A stretch of DNA of 64,000 bases from Rhinopithecus roxellana (lineage: Eukaryota > Chordata > Mammalia > Primates > Cercopithecidae). A program made the position numbers and the translations under genes. Numbering within the stretch: position 1 is the stretch's first letter; each line of letters opens with the position of its first letter. The notes under the pieces were generated by a model that saw nothing but the letters and a program-made list of their open reading frames with translations, did no database searches and was not told where the DNA came from. Shown in pieces: positions 1 to 12,060 of this stretch. The stretch lies in assembly GCF_007565055.1 (NCBI RefSeq), contig NC_044562.1:53082250-53146249 (forward strand). The letters run 5' to 3'.

Positions 1-779
1 GGGGTTACACAGCTATGAACAACTTTTTACCACCTTAATGTTCACAGGATGGGGCTTAAAGGTATCTACCTGAGAATATTATGAGGACTAGGCAGTGAAA
101 TTGTAGAATCATTGGCCAAAAGATGTATGTTTGCAGTTCAGACCACCATGTTAAAAAAGAATGATGGGTGGCCAGTACAACTCCCTACACAAAGACACTT
201 TCTCAAGAAGATTCTGGAAAATAGATTGTTGAGTCTTGTCCCACACCTGGAAGTTTGGTTAAATCTATAGGAAAAAGCAATATTATCGAACATTTAAGCA
301 CAAAAAAATATTAAAAAGGGGAATCATGTTTTTTAAAGGAAATAAATAGCTGTATAATCCAATGGCCTTTTTTTGAAAGAATAGATAAGCAGAAATGATG
401 TGAGACCCAGTGGATATGATTGTTAGTCTTCTATGGCAAAGGAATGTCCACTCCCTCTCACTCCACTTCCCACATTCTATTAATATACCAGTAACACAAT
501 GTTTTTCATAATTCTCTAAGCCATGTCCTTTCATATTTCCATACTGTACATTCTCTTCTTGGTTCTTTGGACCAAATTAAATATTACTTATTTTTTGATA
601 TCTTCTCTCAAAACAAATAAATAAATGTACTTTCTTCTTTAATCTCCTGGCATATTGGTCCGGATATCTCAGTTATGATACTCCTCACAATGGTGCCCTA
701 ATTATTTTTTTACAACCTGCTTCTACTTATGGGTGAATCCCTGGACTGTAGAACTGAGTTATTATTCAATCTTTGTGCA
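1..779. other. Single-copy non-coding DNA, nothing recognised
   Basis: AT-rich sequence with stop codons in all frames. I see no repeat family, exon-like reading frame or RNA gene. The only notable item is a short A/T-rich stretch near 590-625. Confidence 0.5.
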
Positions 780-850
780 ACTAGAATGTTATAAAGTGTC
801 TAACATATAGTACATGCTCAATAAATATTGGATAAATGAAATAATGAATG
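780..850 (+). repeat. L2-type LINE 3' end fragment (weak)
   Basis: The sequence contains a 'tgctcaataaatattg...aatgaatgaaa' string, which resembles the 3' end of L2 LINEs, where the 'gtgctcaataaat' motif is followed by GAATGAAT-type tails. Only about 70 bases are recognisable. It could instead be a related ancient MIR/L2 tail. Confidence 0.45.
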
Positions 851-3760
851 AAAATATGGTAGGTACTACTAAGTTTTAAAACAAAATGAGGCTCAGATTT
901 TAAATTGCTTGCTCATATTCAGCCAACTTATCAGTAGAAGAGCAAAGATTCATATCCAAGTCTTCTTATTTCTAAGATCAATACTCTTTCTCCAAATAGA
1001 CTTACTCACACGAACTTACTAACCAAATCCTTGAATATTCAAATTAGATGACACTCTTGGAGCTTTCACTAGATTGATTTTTTAAAAGCAAGAGATATTT
1101 TTATAGAGAGGTACAAATATAATAAACTTTAAATTTAAATATAATTTAAACAATTACATTCATTTATATATCACATCCACAACAGATTACAGTATGCAGG
1201 TAAAGCAAAGAAATATATAAACACAATACTTAACTTTGAGAAAGCCCTGCTTACCCATAAATCTTCCCTTCATATGACTGTCAGACAGGTAATTGGACTC
1301 GATGGATTTGGGTCTGAACCAATATTTGATTCAACTACATTTCAGCATGACAAAATGCATGTGGAGTGCCCCGGGTGTTTGTAGTACTAGGGGGATATGA
1401 AATGATTAATGCAGCCTGCTAACTATACCAATTTATTATTTTAGTCAGGCAAAAGAGCTATGTGACTTGGTTTCAAAACAAATTGATTATTTTGGGTTAC
1501 TTGAGAATTTTAAGTATTTGTAAACAGAGTAATAGTAGTGAAAACTCACGTCCATATTGTAAACTGATTAGCCATGTATCCCATTTCACAACTGATTCCA
1601 GCTGTGTCTACAGGCATGGCTGTTGAGAAATTTCAAGAAACATTTCCAGCTATCAGTGCTATCCTTCTAAATGGCAAGACTATTGGCAGAGATAAGAAAA
1701 ATTGGTTATTTGTACCAGAACTGAGATAAAACATTCTAAGTTTGACAAAGATAAACTAAAGGAACCATTTGGCCCCATTCATAAAGGAATGAACTCCTTT
1801 ACTATTGGATCTTGTAATTTACCACACCATATGGCATTGGCTGTTTTGGAAATGAGAGTTCAGACTACATGGAACATTGGTGTGATGCATTGTAGCTATA
1901 TGTGTTGTTACCTTATACTCTTCTGAAGTATTCTTTTTCTGTACTAATTTTAAAGAAACATTGTGCAATTTGCTGTCAAATTTATACAGAACTGTTGAAG
2001 TGTGGTGTCATTTCAGTCAAAATTAGATTGCATAAATTCAGAAACCCTAATCTGAGATCATTCAATTTCCCAGATTACTAGATTTACATATTAATAACTC
2101 CTAGGGTATATTTCTTTTCACCAGCTCTAATTGCACCAGAATTTATGGCTTGGGCTCTTTTAAAAGCCAAATGCAATGGCCAAGTGCTTAAAGCCTGGAC
2201 AGTTGCCACACTGTCACAGAGACCCTCAGCAGAAACAAGTCTAGAAAGCTGGAGCTTTTATTTCATTCTGTTTTCTCCCACAGGATGGTTCTTACCACAT
2301 TATTTAATACATACTCACATACTGTGTACTCCCAGCAAACTCCAATGCCAAAGGATGTATAAAAGAGAGTATTCATGGCCTGTTGATTCAAAATGTGTTT
2401 GCTTTTCTAGTCGCATTCATCTTTATCATGACACATACTTAAACATATGAAAATCATAATTTTTCTCCTTGGGTCGAACTTGTCAATTTCTATAATGTCT
2501 ATGAATTGACATATTTTAAAAAGTGAAATTTGGTGTGTGGGTGTATGTGTGTTCTGAGCAATGAATTTTGGGTGTTCTACCTCCTCTCAAACAACAGGGC
2601 CTCCTGCAGAAGGAAGGAGTTAGTGCAGAAGATTTTGATTCACTGAAAGCATGCTTATTTCCTTGGTATCTGGGAAAGCAAGCATTGTTTGGTGGTATAT
2701 TCCTCAATTCAATAAAGAGAGTTTTTATCCCCATGTACATATGTAACAGTCAATTAAAGAGCCATTCCAAAGGCTGTAGTAGGTTGGGTTTTAATTCCAA
2801 ACTCTCTTGCCTTTATTTAACAGTAAAACAAATGGGAGTATGTTTCTCATTGAATATCATTTTTCAAAGATGATATCTGCAATGCATAATTTACTTAGAC
2901 AATGTTTAATGTAAAATCAGAGAACAAAGTGTCCAACCAGAATATGGCTGAGCTGAGGCTAAGGGGACTGAAGTGAAACTATTATTCTTCCCAATTTTTT
3001 CTACATTAAATTATCTGCATAATTTTAAAATGACTACTCTGCACAAAGCACAATGAAAGCTGTGACAAGGAATGTCCAGATGTAATATCAGTTCCTACAT
3101 CTTCACCATAGCAAGGAAGGCTCAGACAGGTTCACAATCATAATACAAGGTAGTAAGTGATAGCAGTCGGAGAGGTACAAACAAGCACTGTGAAGCTCAG
3201 AGATCAGAGGGAGATACTTTTATTTAAGTAGATAAGAAAAGGCCTTGTGAAATATAAACATGTAAGATGGACTAACATTTTAATAGGTTGAGGAAGGGTG
3301 TGATTTTCTAGGTAGATGGGAAAGAAGAACAATACATGACCGGGGGACATAGGCATAGAACAAGTATGGGAGCCATCATATAGCCTAGATGCACTGGGAC
3401 CTTAGCATACAAAGAGAATACCAAAGGGAGACACTATTAGGACATTACTTGGTAACGATATTCACAATAGTGAATATTGAAGGAACTTGAACGCTCTAAG
3501 GATTTTTTTTTTTGTTAATATTTCTGTTCATCTTGAAGAAGTTTTCAGTGGGGAGCTGATTCCCATTTATTTTGCTGTTAAACAAATACAGAAGATTTAG
3601 AACTAAACCATAGTTTAAAGCTATAGCCTTTGGAAGGACTTATTAATGTTAGATGCCTACATGAAAACACAGATTTGGGGAGTATATCATGGTAAATTAG
3701 GATTTATCATAGTAAAACAGTATATAATCTGGGTTCCAAATTCATAATAACATCATAGTA
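851..3760. other. Single-copy non-coding DNA, nothing recognised
   Basis: Nearly 3 kb of AT-rich DNA without a repeat I can name. The open frames at 1702-1926, 2145-2450 and 2568-2873 are about 75-100 codons long, show no recognisable domain, and are of a length expected by chance. A short TG-rich stretch lies near 2530-2552. Confidence 0.5.
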
Positions 3761-4030
3761 ATAATGTTATAACTATATATTGAAATCTACTCACTATGTG
3801 ACAAGTGCTTTACATATGTTATTTCATTTCATTCTTAAAACTGCCCTATGAGGTGGCTACACAATATTATTTTATACATGAAGTAATCAACACTCCAAAT
3901 CCAAGTAAAATACCTAAGAAGTCAGGTGAAATGGACCAGACTCCACATCCTTGGCCACTACTCTCTTGCCTCCCATTTGGTCATCAGATAATTCTTCATC
4001 CTCTACAGTTGACAGTCAGTGAAGCATATT
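3761..4030 (+). repeat. MIR-type SINE
   Basis: The order 'ctatgtgacaagtgctttacatatg', then 'tcattcttaaaactgccctatgaggt', then a decayed 'acatgaagtaatcaac' follows the core of the mammalian MIR SINE on the plus strand. The 3' part is heavily decayed, as expected for an element that predates the primate radiation. Confidence 0.7.
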
Positions 4031-4735
4031 TGTCCAAATAGAGCCTCAGAAGGGTGTCACCAAACCAAATTCTTCCTAATTGTAGAGAAGTCTGTGCTAA
4101 TTGTCCTCTCTGTCTCCATATCTGAGACTACTTGAGAGAGTTGACTGCACACAATGACGGGTATAGCACGGGCTCTGAGGACAAGCTGCAAGGTGCAAAT
4201 ACTGACCCAACCACATACCAGAAGTGTTCTTTATTTCTATGTAAGCACAGTTACTTGCAGAGAGACCTATAGTAGGTCAAAGGCAACACACCTAAAACTA
4301 TGAGTCTTTTTCATTCTTCTAGCTAGGAGATCATAAATCATTTGCAGAATACAAAACAAAGTCCAGTCCTAATTACAGAAGAGAAGAAACACAATTATCT
4401 TTAAAAACCCACTCTTGCATCATGGAAAACTTTCATCTGTTTTATTTTAAAAGACAGAACTGTTTTTTTGTGGATGCTCAGCAGTTATGATAACTACAGA
4501 AGAAGCACATAGTGATATCAATAAGGTAATGGAGTGGAGAGGGAAGGGTGGACTTAAGGCTAGTCCAGCAGCTGAAAACTCATGTGCCCCTAATTTAGAT
4601 GGCCATTACATTCTCTGCTTTCAGTAGCATTTGAAAGTTGCAATTTTGTTCTGATTGCAGTTACAGATGAGAAATAAATATTAACTTTTTAATTTGTATT
4701 TACTTTCCAAAAGTTTCTCAGGAAGTTGCCATCAA
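4031..4735. other. Single-copy non-coding DNA, nothing recognised
   Basis: No coding frame or repeat family is apparent in this stretch. Confidence 0.45.
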
Positions 4736-4743
4736 AACCTTAA

Positions 4744-4828
4744 GTTACTCTGTGTTAGGTACCATGTACCTAACATGTGTTACCATATACCATGGTACCA
4801 TGTACCATGTACATGTGTTAGGTACTTT
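4744..4828. repeat. Quasi-palindromic GGTACC/CATG-rich tract
   Basis: Variants of 'ttaggtaccatgtac', 'accatgtacctaac' and 'ccatggtaccatgtac' alternate over about 85 bases, and 'gttaggtac' recurs near both ends. Most words are self-complementary or near it (CATG, GGTACC, CCATGG), so the tract could fold into several competing hairpins. It looks like local slippage and inversion, not a known transposon. Confidence 0.6.
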
Positions 4829-5265
4829 TTGCTCAGACAGATCTGCTCCAGCCCTGTCCTTCCTCTTCCCCAGCATTACAGGAAACCACACTTCCCAGGA
4901 TCCCTTGCCCTCTAGCATGGAGGTAGGCTCAGCCAATGGGAGGCAATGATGGAAGATTGGTGGGCAGGCTACAGAGCAAGGACGGGTATTTTTCCCTTCT
5001 CTGTGTCTCCAGGAGCATCTTGTGCTGGTGACCACAGCACCAGTTTCTGGGCTCTGGTCACACCACATCACATCTTCTGTGGCCCTCTAGTCCTAGGTGT
5101 ATGGTGATTTCCTGCTGTTGCCAATCTCTGGGTTTGTTCAACATCTCCTGTTTTTCTCCTTGGCTCTTATATTACCTGTGTAAACAGTGTCCAGCATTAA
5201 AGTCCCTCTGATTGAAATGTTCACATTGAATATTTCCCACCTGGACTCTGACTGATACACTACAC
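4829..5265 (+). repeat. Old interspersed repeat, LTR-like, family uncertain
   Basis: The block contains 'cacttcccaggatccctt', 'cagccaatgggaggc' and 'ctctgactgatacac'. I associate these, in this order, with an old primate or mammalian interspersed repeat that ends in a 'ctgatacac'-type terminus. Base composition is more GC-rich than the flanks. I cannot name the family with confidence, and it could be non-autonomous LTR or other old repeat sequence. Confidence 0.4.
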
Positions 5266-5580
5266 AATGCTTTAACCCAAATGCTGTTGGGTAGGGTTTT
5301 CTTGCCACGAGTGTCAAGTAAGCACTTTGTTTTCCAAAATTTCCTACCTTTCATGCTGCATCTACAACTTATTTCAGTGCCTCCTTTCAGTGTTTCAGTG
5401 GTTACAGTATCATTAGATTTTGCAGAAGTACTAATGACTCATCCTTCTCTTTTTCTAATATGTGATTTCTCAGAGTACCATTGGCAAGTAATCCAAAAGT
5501 GAACCCACTCTCTTAATATCTGACAATATCTTACTGTGGAATCCTTCCCAGAGTTATTTGCTTCAAATTATCATTTTCCT
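5266..5580. other. Single-copy non-coding DNA, nothing recognised
   Basis: AT-rich interval between two old repeats. It has no coding frame with recognisable content. Confidence 0.4.
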
Positions 5581-5585
5581 CTGTC

Positions 5586-6085
5586 TTTGTCTATTTTTGC
5601 TGCTATAGAAGACCTAGAACTGGGTAATTTATAAAAAAACAGAAATTAATTGGCTCACATCTCTGGAGGCTTGGAAGTCCAAGATCAAGGGGTCAGCACC
5701 TGGACAATGGGCTTCTTGCTGAATAATTCCATGGCAGAAGACAGAAAGGCAGAAGAGAGCAAGAGGAAACTGAGCTTGTTCTTTTTTAAGAGGGATGGGT
5801 CTCACTATGTTGCCCAAGCTGGAGCTCCTGGCTTCAAGCGATCCTCCCATGTCAGTCTCCTAAGTAGCTGGGATCACAGGCATGAGCCACCATGCCTGAC
5901 TTAAGCTCATCCTCATACTTTTATAATGGCACGAATCCCATCCATAAGGGTGGAGTCTTTGTGGCCTACCCACCTCTTAATACTATTAAATAAAGGTCTC
6001 ATCTCTTAATATTGTTACAATGGCAATTAAATTTCAACATGAGTTTTGGAGAAGACAAACATGCAAATGATAGCATCCCCCAAAG
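5586..6085 (-). mobile_element. MaLR-type solo LTR (MLT1/MST-like), interrupted by an Alu fragment
   Basis: Read on the minus strand this is an LTR of the mammalian apparent LTR retrotransposon class. On the plus strand it begins with 'gctgctatagaagaccta', 'actgggtaatttataaa' and 'ggaggcttggaagtccaag', continues past an Alu fragment, and ends with 'catgagttttggagaag' and 'gcaaatgatagca'. No internal region adjoins it, so it appears to be a solo LTR. It is highly diverged. The MLT1/MST label is family-level only. Confidence 0.65.
5786..5903 (-). mobile_element. Alu monomer fragment inside the MaLR LTR
   Basis: The run 'gggtctcactatgttgccc' through 'gggatcacaggcatgagcc' is Alu sequence on the minus strand, but covers little more than 110 bases. 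The middle part is missing and the copy is diverged, so it is a FLAM/AluJ-like monomer or a truncated old Alu. It splits the LTR, so it inserted later. Confidence 0.8.
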
Positions 6086-9000
6086 TCAGAAGCCTTCCAG
6101 CTTAGCCTGTATTTTTCAGTGAATTTTTGCCATTTTTACTGTTCTCAAAATGCTACAGTATAATTCCAATCCACTCTCATCATTATTGTTATAAGCAATC
6201 AGTTGCCACCAATAGTTAATTTTCATAATATTCCCTGCATTCCTCTCTTCTTTCAACATTACTGCCAACCTCAGGCCCACTTCACCTTCACCTGGATGAT
6301 TTTGTGAGGATTACCTGGACCTGTTTGTCTGCCTCTAAGTTTTCCCATTGACCACATCTAAAGTTTAATCAGCCTTAATATCATTTTCATAGTGCTTGAT
6401 CTTAAGCTTTGTCTGTCTTATACCACTTGCTTATAGGACAGTTCAAATTGAGATTGGCATTTAAGATCTTGACAGTCAAAATATACATTCCCATTGGTAG
6501 TTATCACTCCTTCCTAAAATGTAAAACCTCTTATCTGGTCATCTGAATATCAGGAGTTAGACTATTTACAGTTTACTTCTCTGGAAGATGATTACCAAAG
6601 ACATCATTTAGTAATACAGTTGACTGTATTCATTGAGCAATACAGTGATAGTCATTGAGCAATACAGTTGACTTTTGAGTTCTCAGACTGTACTCAATGT
6701 TTACAAATTCTAAAGGTAGTTTGAATGTTTTGTTAATTTAGTATCTAGTGCTGGCCTGTATTGAATCTTTTGGGCTTCTGAATGAACCAGGTCAGATGAG
6801 GAAGAAGGCATGCATATAGGGTACTGATTTGGATTAGAAAAATCCATGGCAAACATGATAATGCCTTCTAATTCCCTTCTCACATATTCAGTCTGTATAT
6901 CCCTTATATTCTGAATATCAGTTAGGCTCCTAGAGGCTTTTTGGATTAGGAGATAGATAACCCATAGCAAATTAGATCCCTTGGGAAAAACAACTTAGGA
7001 CTATACCAATTCCATGAACTACTTTAGGAAAACACAAGATCTTTGAGATGAGAGGAGGCCCATGTGTGGGGGTTGGGGGACGGAGTTGGAGCTGGATTGA
7101 GCTTGCTTGAGTGACCTCTGGCCAGGCCACTAAATATTCTAAATATTCAACTGCTCTGATATTGAGAACCTTTAAATATTGGGCTTCAATCTTACTGATA
7201 TATACAAGAACTTTCTAAAGGACAATTAAGCCAGCTGTTGATATTTATGAGACTTCTATAAAACGATCAAGAAAAAAATATGAATCTGAACAGTTTAGTA
7301 TTACCCATAAATATTCTGCTAATTTACCTCAGCTAATGAGAGCTTCCAAAATAGTTCCTAAATTTTTTGCTGAACATCTGTGCTAAATGTGAGTAGTTAT
7401 ACTACCAAATAATCTCAGTTTTTGCTAATTTATTGCCAGGAGTTAACGTTTATAACAGTTTTTTAACTAAAAATAAGGTGCTAAAATTACAGAACATAAC
7501 TAGTTATATGAAAATATATTATGTTTTCTTTATTATAGTCTTTTTTGGTAAAACTCAATAAGGATTAGTTTAAAAAACCTTTTAGATGAAAATATCACAA
7601 AAATCCTTATAGGTGAGGATAACATGAATTACTTGCCTGTAACTGATGGCATCTCTAGTTGGCATAGCTAATTTTGATTCTCTTTAGGTGAAGATATTCT
7701 TTGGCATTCATCATCTTTTCTCCCTTCTAGCTCAGTTTGATGTGCTCCTTTATGTTCCAAAATTAAGCAAGGAGGATCACTGACAGCAGGAAATGGGCCT
7801 ATACATCAAGCAACTGGATCGTTTACTCTGTTTGTAACCTCAAAGTTGAAAGATTATAAACTTCTCTGGTTCTTAGAGAGGATTTTACAATACACCACCA
7901 AAATCATTGGTCCTTGCACTATCTCCCTTGTATATTTGGAGGACATGAAGAGTGAGAGTGACAAAAGTAGCCAATGCAATGACTTTGACTCTTCGTGGTG
8001 CGGAAGATCACTAGAGGAGACTCTGCAAAATCCATGGCCCCCAAGTCCCTCCAATAACTATAAATATTCAGTCTTCTTTTGAAGTCACATACCACAGATA
8101 GTTCCTAAGAGAAAAGATTGAGTTCAAAGGGAATACGTAATACATACATACATGCATACATAATTACAGGAGAAAATGAATCCATTGATTAGTTTGGGAT
8201 TATTTTTATAAATCTAGGCCTAAAAGAATAAGTATTGATTGGGGGAAAAAACCCAGTAATTTTGAGGACAATAATGAAATTTTGATAAAATCAAAACAAA
8301 GAGATAAAGGAAAAAGGAGAAATAAAGATAAATTTCATAGCCAACTTCTATATTTTTTCCATCATTAAAATGACTGAAAAAGTCACATTAAAGTCTTGGA
8401 ACTTAATTATTATAGCAAAAAAAAAAAAAAAAGAAAAGAAACCCACAAACTCTGAAACCCGGAGAAAAGAAATGCTAAAATTCATACAGGTACAAATAAA
8501 ATGTATATTATCTGGATGAGGCAAAACCCCCACCTTCTTTGGTTTGATTCTCAAATGTTGAAGTCACAGATATTTTTCTAGCTGTTTTACCTGGATAAGC
8601 CTTGACATTTCATTCTACTTTGCAATTTTTAAATGGCATTTTGTTTCTAACAGAACTGAATGATAAGGAAGATGGAGATAGAGGTAATTCTTTCCATTCT
8701 CCAAATTAATGAATGTAAACAAATTCTACGAAGAAAAATAGATTTGTATTTTGTTATTTTAAAAGTTTCTCTTGAAATTTTAACATACTATGAAGAAAAT
8801 GCCCATTGGAAATCATCTGAGGAAAATTCATGAGAAGATCCAAAAAATGCTGACAAATAAAAGCAGTGGGGGAAATAGCTTGAACAGACATTAAAATATT
8901 TCGAAGCTAGGTTTTGAAAATATATTTTTGAACTAGTAAAGGAATAAACAGATATATCAATGGAACATGAAACAAAGGTCAGAAAAAAGACAAGCAAATA

Positions 9001-10511
9001 AGAATTTAATATATGGTAAAGTAACCCTTCAAATCAGTGAGGAAAATGGATTATTCAACAAAATATGTTGAGCTCAAGGGCTGGTTATGAAATATATGTA
9101 TATATGTATGTATATGTAAAAACACACACATATGTATATGTAGCTACCAAATGCCTCCAGGTAAAATTTTGAAAAGCCATAAAAATATCTGGAGAAAATT
9201 GATGTAAATATAATTTTTTCTTGAGGGAAAGGACTCTTGAAGATTTACAAAATTTAGAAACCATAAAGTTTGTAATCGGTAGATTTGACAACGTGAAAAT
9301 GTAAAACTTGTCTACATCAAGGAACATCATAAATTTTTTTTAAAAAGGAAAAACAAGGACATAAACATTTGCAACATACATAACAGATATCGCTTCTGTC
9401 TAATTTGAACATTTGAATCTATATGTACTTATATATTTATAAAACAAACAATGTCTGGGGAACATCGACACAATACATCTTTGCCCTGTGTAATCTCTGG
9501 TTCGTAGTTGCCCTGAGGCACCCACTCTACCTTGCCAAGACTAGTCAATTCAGTTCAGGAGGTTTCTTTCATGCCTTGACACTTACTGTCCCTACGAACA
9601 GAATATGACATAAAGGAGATCAAATCCGACCAGAAGAGAAAGAAGAAAATCTGCCAATTCTATTCCAGTAGAGTGTGGAAAAGGGAAAAGTGGGGAAGTA
9701 AGGAATCAGGTAAAAGTATCTTAGCTCTTCACTCCTGAACCAAAATCACAGATAGGAGTGGGGTTTTAGAAAGGTAGAGAGAAAAGCCACAACAGAAGAG
9801 GCTTGTGCCTCACCCTTAATTTGAAACTCTGAAACAGAGATGAAAGAGTAAAAGTGGCCACCTGAAGTGGTCAGAAAGAGAAACAGCCCTGAGTTAAGGG
9901 CTTTCCCTTGACTCTTGTTTGAGGCTGAGAAGTTTCCAAGCCTGAAGAGTGGAGGGATTAAGCCAGAGCTAAATGGACAGTGACAGGGCTCCAAATGAGA
10001 TGCAACTGAGGCAGGCAAGGGGGCTCCAGGCTCTGAACAAGACAAGAGACCAGCTACAGCTTCTGTAGAAGCTTCTAAGAGTATCAAAGAGTCAGATAGG
10101 CAATAAACCTGGCAGATGATTACACAGACGCCTTTGTGCCCTTTATCCACATACTCCCCTCCCACTACATGGAATCACTTAAGTACTCACCACTAACACA
10201 AAAATATAATCGGATATCACTTGAAGGATCAGGGAGAAGGAAAGTATATCTTCAGCCTGAGCATTTACTTGAGATTGAGTTATCTGGGGAACAAAAGTTG
10301 TTAAAACTAAAACTAAGATACTTTCATTGATAAGTTTAAGTCCTTCCTCACCGCTACATCTACCAGCTGCCTTCTCCAGATGGGGGCTCATGAGGAAAAC
10401 TGGACTATTTACAGAAAAATAATAAGCAAAATTTCCTTTCTTTCTGGAGAGCAGTAAGGAAATTTGTGATTATTTTACATATACAAAAAGTTCTTTAAAA
10501 ACAACCAAAAA
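6086..10511. other. Single-copy non-coding DNA with short low-complexity tracts
   Basis: About 4.4 kb without a repeat I can name. It contains a 'cattgagcaatacagt' direct repeat (about 6631-6670), a CATA-rich stretch near 8144-8162, an A-run near 8417-8433, and alternating TATG/ACAC sequence at about 9093-9142. The longest frame is 139 codons on the minus strand (9746-10165). It has no domain I recognise, no composition typical of exons and no visible gene context, so I do not call it a gene. Confidence 0.5.
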
Positions 10512-10807
10512 GGCCAGGCGCAGTGACTGACACCTGTAATTCTAGCACTTTGGGAGGCTGAGGTGGGCAGATCACGAGGTCAGGAGTTCGAGACCAGCCT
10601 GACCAACATGGTGAAACCCCATCTCTACTAAAAATACAAAAATTAGCCGGGTGTGGTGGCAGGCGCCTGTAGTCCCAGCTACTCAGGAGGCTGAGGCAGG
10701 AGAGTCACTTGAACCTGGGAGGCGGAGGTTGCAGTGATGGGAGATCATCACCAGTGTACTCCAGACTGGGTGACAGAGTGAGACTCCATCTCAAAAAAAA
10801 AAAAAAA
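10512..10807 (+). mobile_element. Alu SINE, full length (AluS-like)
   Basis: It starts 'ggccaggcgcagtgac' and has both monomers, the middle 'actaaaaatacaaaaatta' linker, and an A tail at about 10793-10807. Several changes from consensus place it with the older AluS group and not AluY. Confidence 0.93.
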
Positions 10808-10824
10808 GGCTAAGAATGTTAACT

Positions 10825-10825
<1 letters not shown>

Positions 10826-10878
<53 letters not shown>
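10826..10878. repeat. (CA)n microsatellite
   Basis: About 25 uninterrupted AC dinucleotides lie just 3' of an Alu, separated from its tail by about 20 bases. A pure array of this length is expected to be polymorphic. Confidence 0.97.
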
Positions 10879-10880
<2 letters not shown>

Positions 10881-11418
10881 TTCAAAACCTTCCATATAAA
10901 AATCATTCAGCTTCACTAATTTTAAAAGGATAGTCATGAAAGGAACATGCATTTTTGTATACCAAACTATTAATCATTTTTTAAAATGTTGGTGAGGATA
11001 CAGAGATGCTGACTGATATAAACAGGTAAATGTTTCTGGGGCAATTTAGCAGCATATTTTAAAAGCTTTGAAATTCCTTTTGCGATATTTGTCCCAAGGA
11101 AATAATTAAGGAGGCATATGACCATGTAGCTATGAGATCTTCTTTCTCCATCACTGATAACATTGAAAACATGAAAATACGAAGTGATTGGTAAATATAT
11201 AGTTCTCTTTAAATAGGATAATAAAAATTTAAACACCCTGGAAGTATAGCTGTTGACAAGGGGAAGAGTTTCACAATGTATTGCTGTGGAGAGCAGTTAC
11301 AAAACAATATGGATTCAAAAAAAATCATATCTCTATAGATTTAGGTAATACAAGGTGGGGTACCAACGAATTAGACTTTTTTATGTAATAGAGAAGTGAT
11401 ATTTAAAATTAAGTAGCA
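10879..11418. other. Single-copy non-coding DNA, nothing recognised
   Basis: AT-rich interval between two Alus with no recognisable repeat or coding frame. Confidence 0.45.
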
Positions 11419-11536
11419 GGCCAGGCGTGGTGGCTCATGCCTGTAATCCCACCACTTTGGGAAGCCAAGGTGGGCAGATCACTTGAGGTCAGGAGTTCAA
11501 GACCAGCCTGGCCAACATGGTGAAACCCTGTCTCTA

Positions 11537-11579
<43 letters not shown>

Positions 11580-11739
11580 AGCTGGGCCTGGTGGCACACG
11601 CCTGTAATCCCAGCTACTCAGGAGGTGAGGCAGGATAATTGTTTGAACCCAGGAGGCAGAGGTTGCAGTGAGCTAAGATAGCGCCACTACACTCCAGCCT
11701 GGGCAACAAAGCAAGACTCCATCTCATAAAAACAAAAAA
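11419..11739 (+). mobile_element. Alu SINE (AluS-like) with a 40-base A-run in its middle linker
   Basis: Full-length two-monomer Alu starting 'ggccaggcgtggtggctc' and ending 'gactccatctc' plus a short A-rich tail. The linker between the monomers, normally about 5-10 mixed A/T bases, is here 40 uninterrupted A residues (11538-11577). This makes the internal run longer than the element's own 3' tail. Confidence 0.92.
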
Positions 11740-11839
11740 ATAATTCAGTAGTAATTTTTACCATTAGTGATGATGATGACATTTCTCCTTTCATTGTTCT
11801 GGAAGGAACCACATTTAGAACCACTAAAGTAATAAAGGC

Positions 11840-12060
11840 TGATGTTAATTGAGCACAAACTTTGTGCCAGGAACTCTGTTAACTCTGTATTCATGTATTT
11901 AATCCTTAGAAGTACATATGACAAAGGCGTGATTATTATGTGCCCTATATTACTGATGAAGACATATTAAGCACAGAGCCACTGAATAAATTTCACAAGA
12001 TCATCAACCAGAAGATGACAGGTCAGAGCTTTAAATGTTAGCCACATGAATCCAGAGGTT
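11840..12060 (+). repeat. MIR-type SINE
   Basis: 'tgagcacaaactttgtgccagg', 'atttaatccttagaagt', 'tactgatgaagaca' and 'gatgacaggtcagagc' occur in MIR order on the plus strand. The copy is diverged but nearly complete across the core. Confidence 0.75.

Noticed and set aside
9746..10165. 139-codon minus-strand frame in single-copy DNA
   Set aside because: No recognisable domain, no splice or promoter context, and a length compatible with chance. It is the longest non-repeat frame, so a homology search or RNA-seq would settle it.
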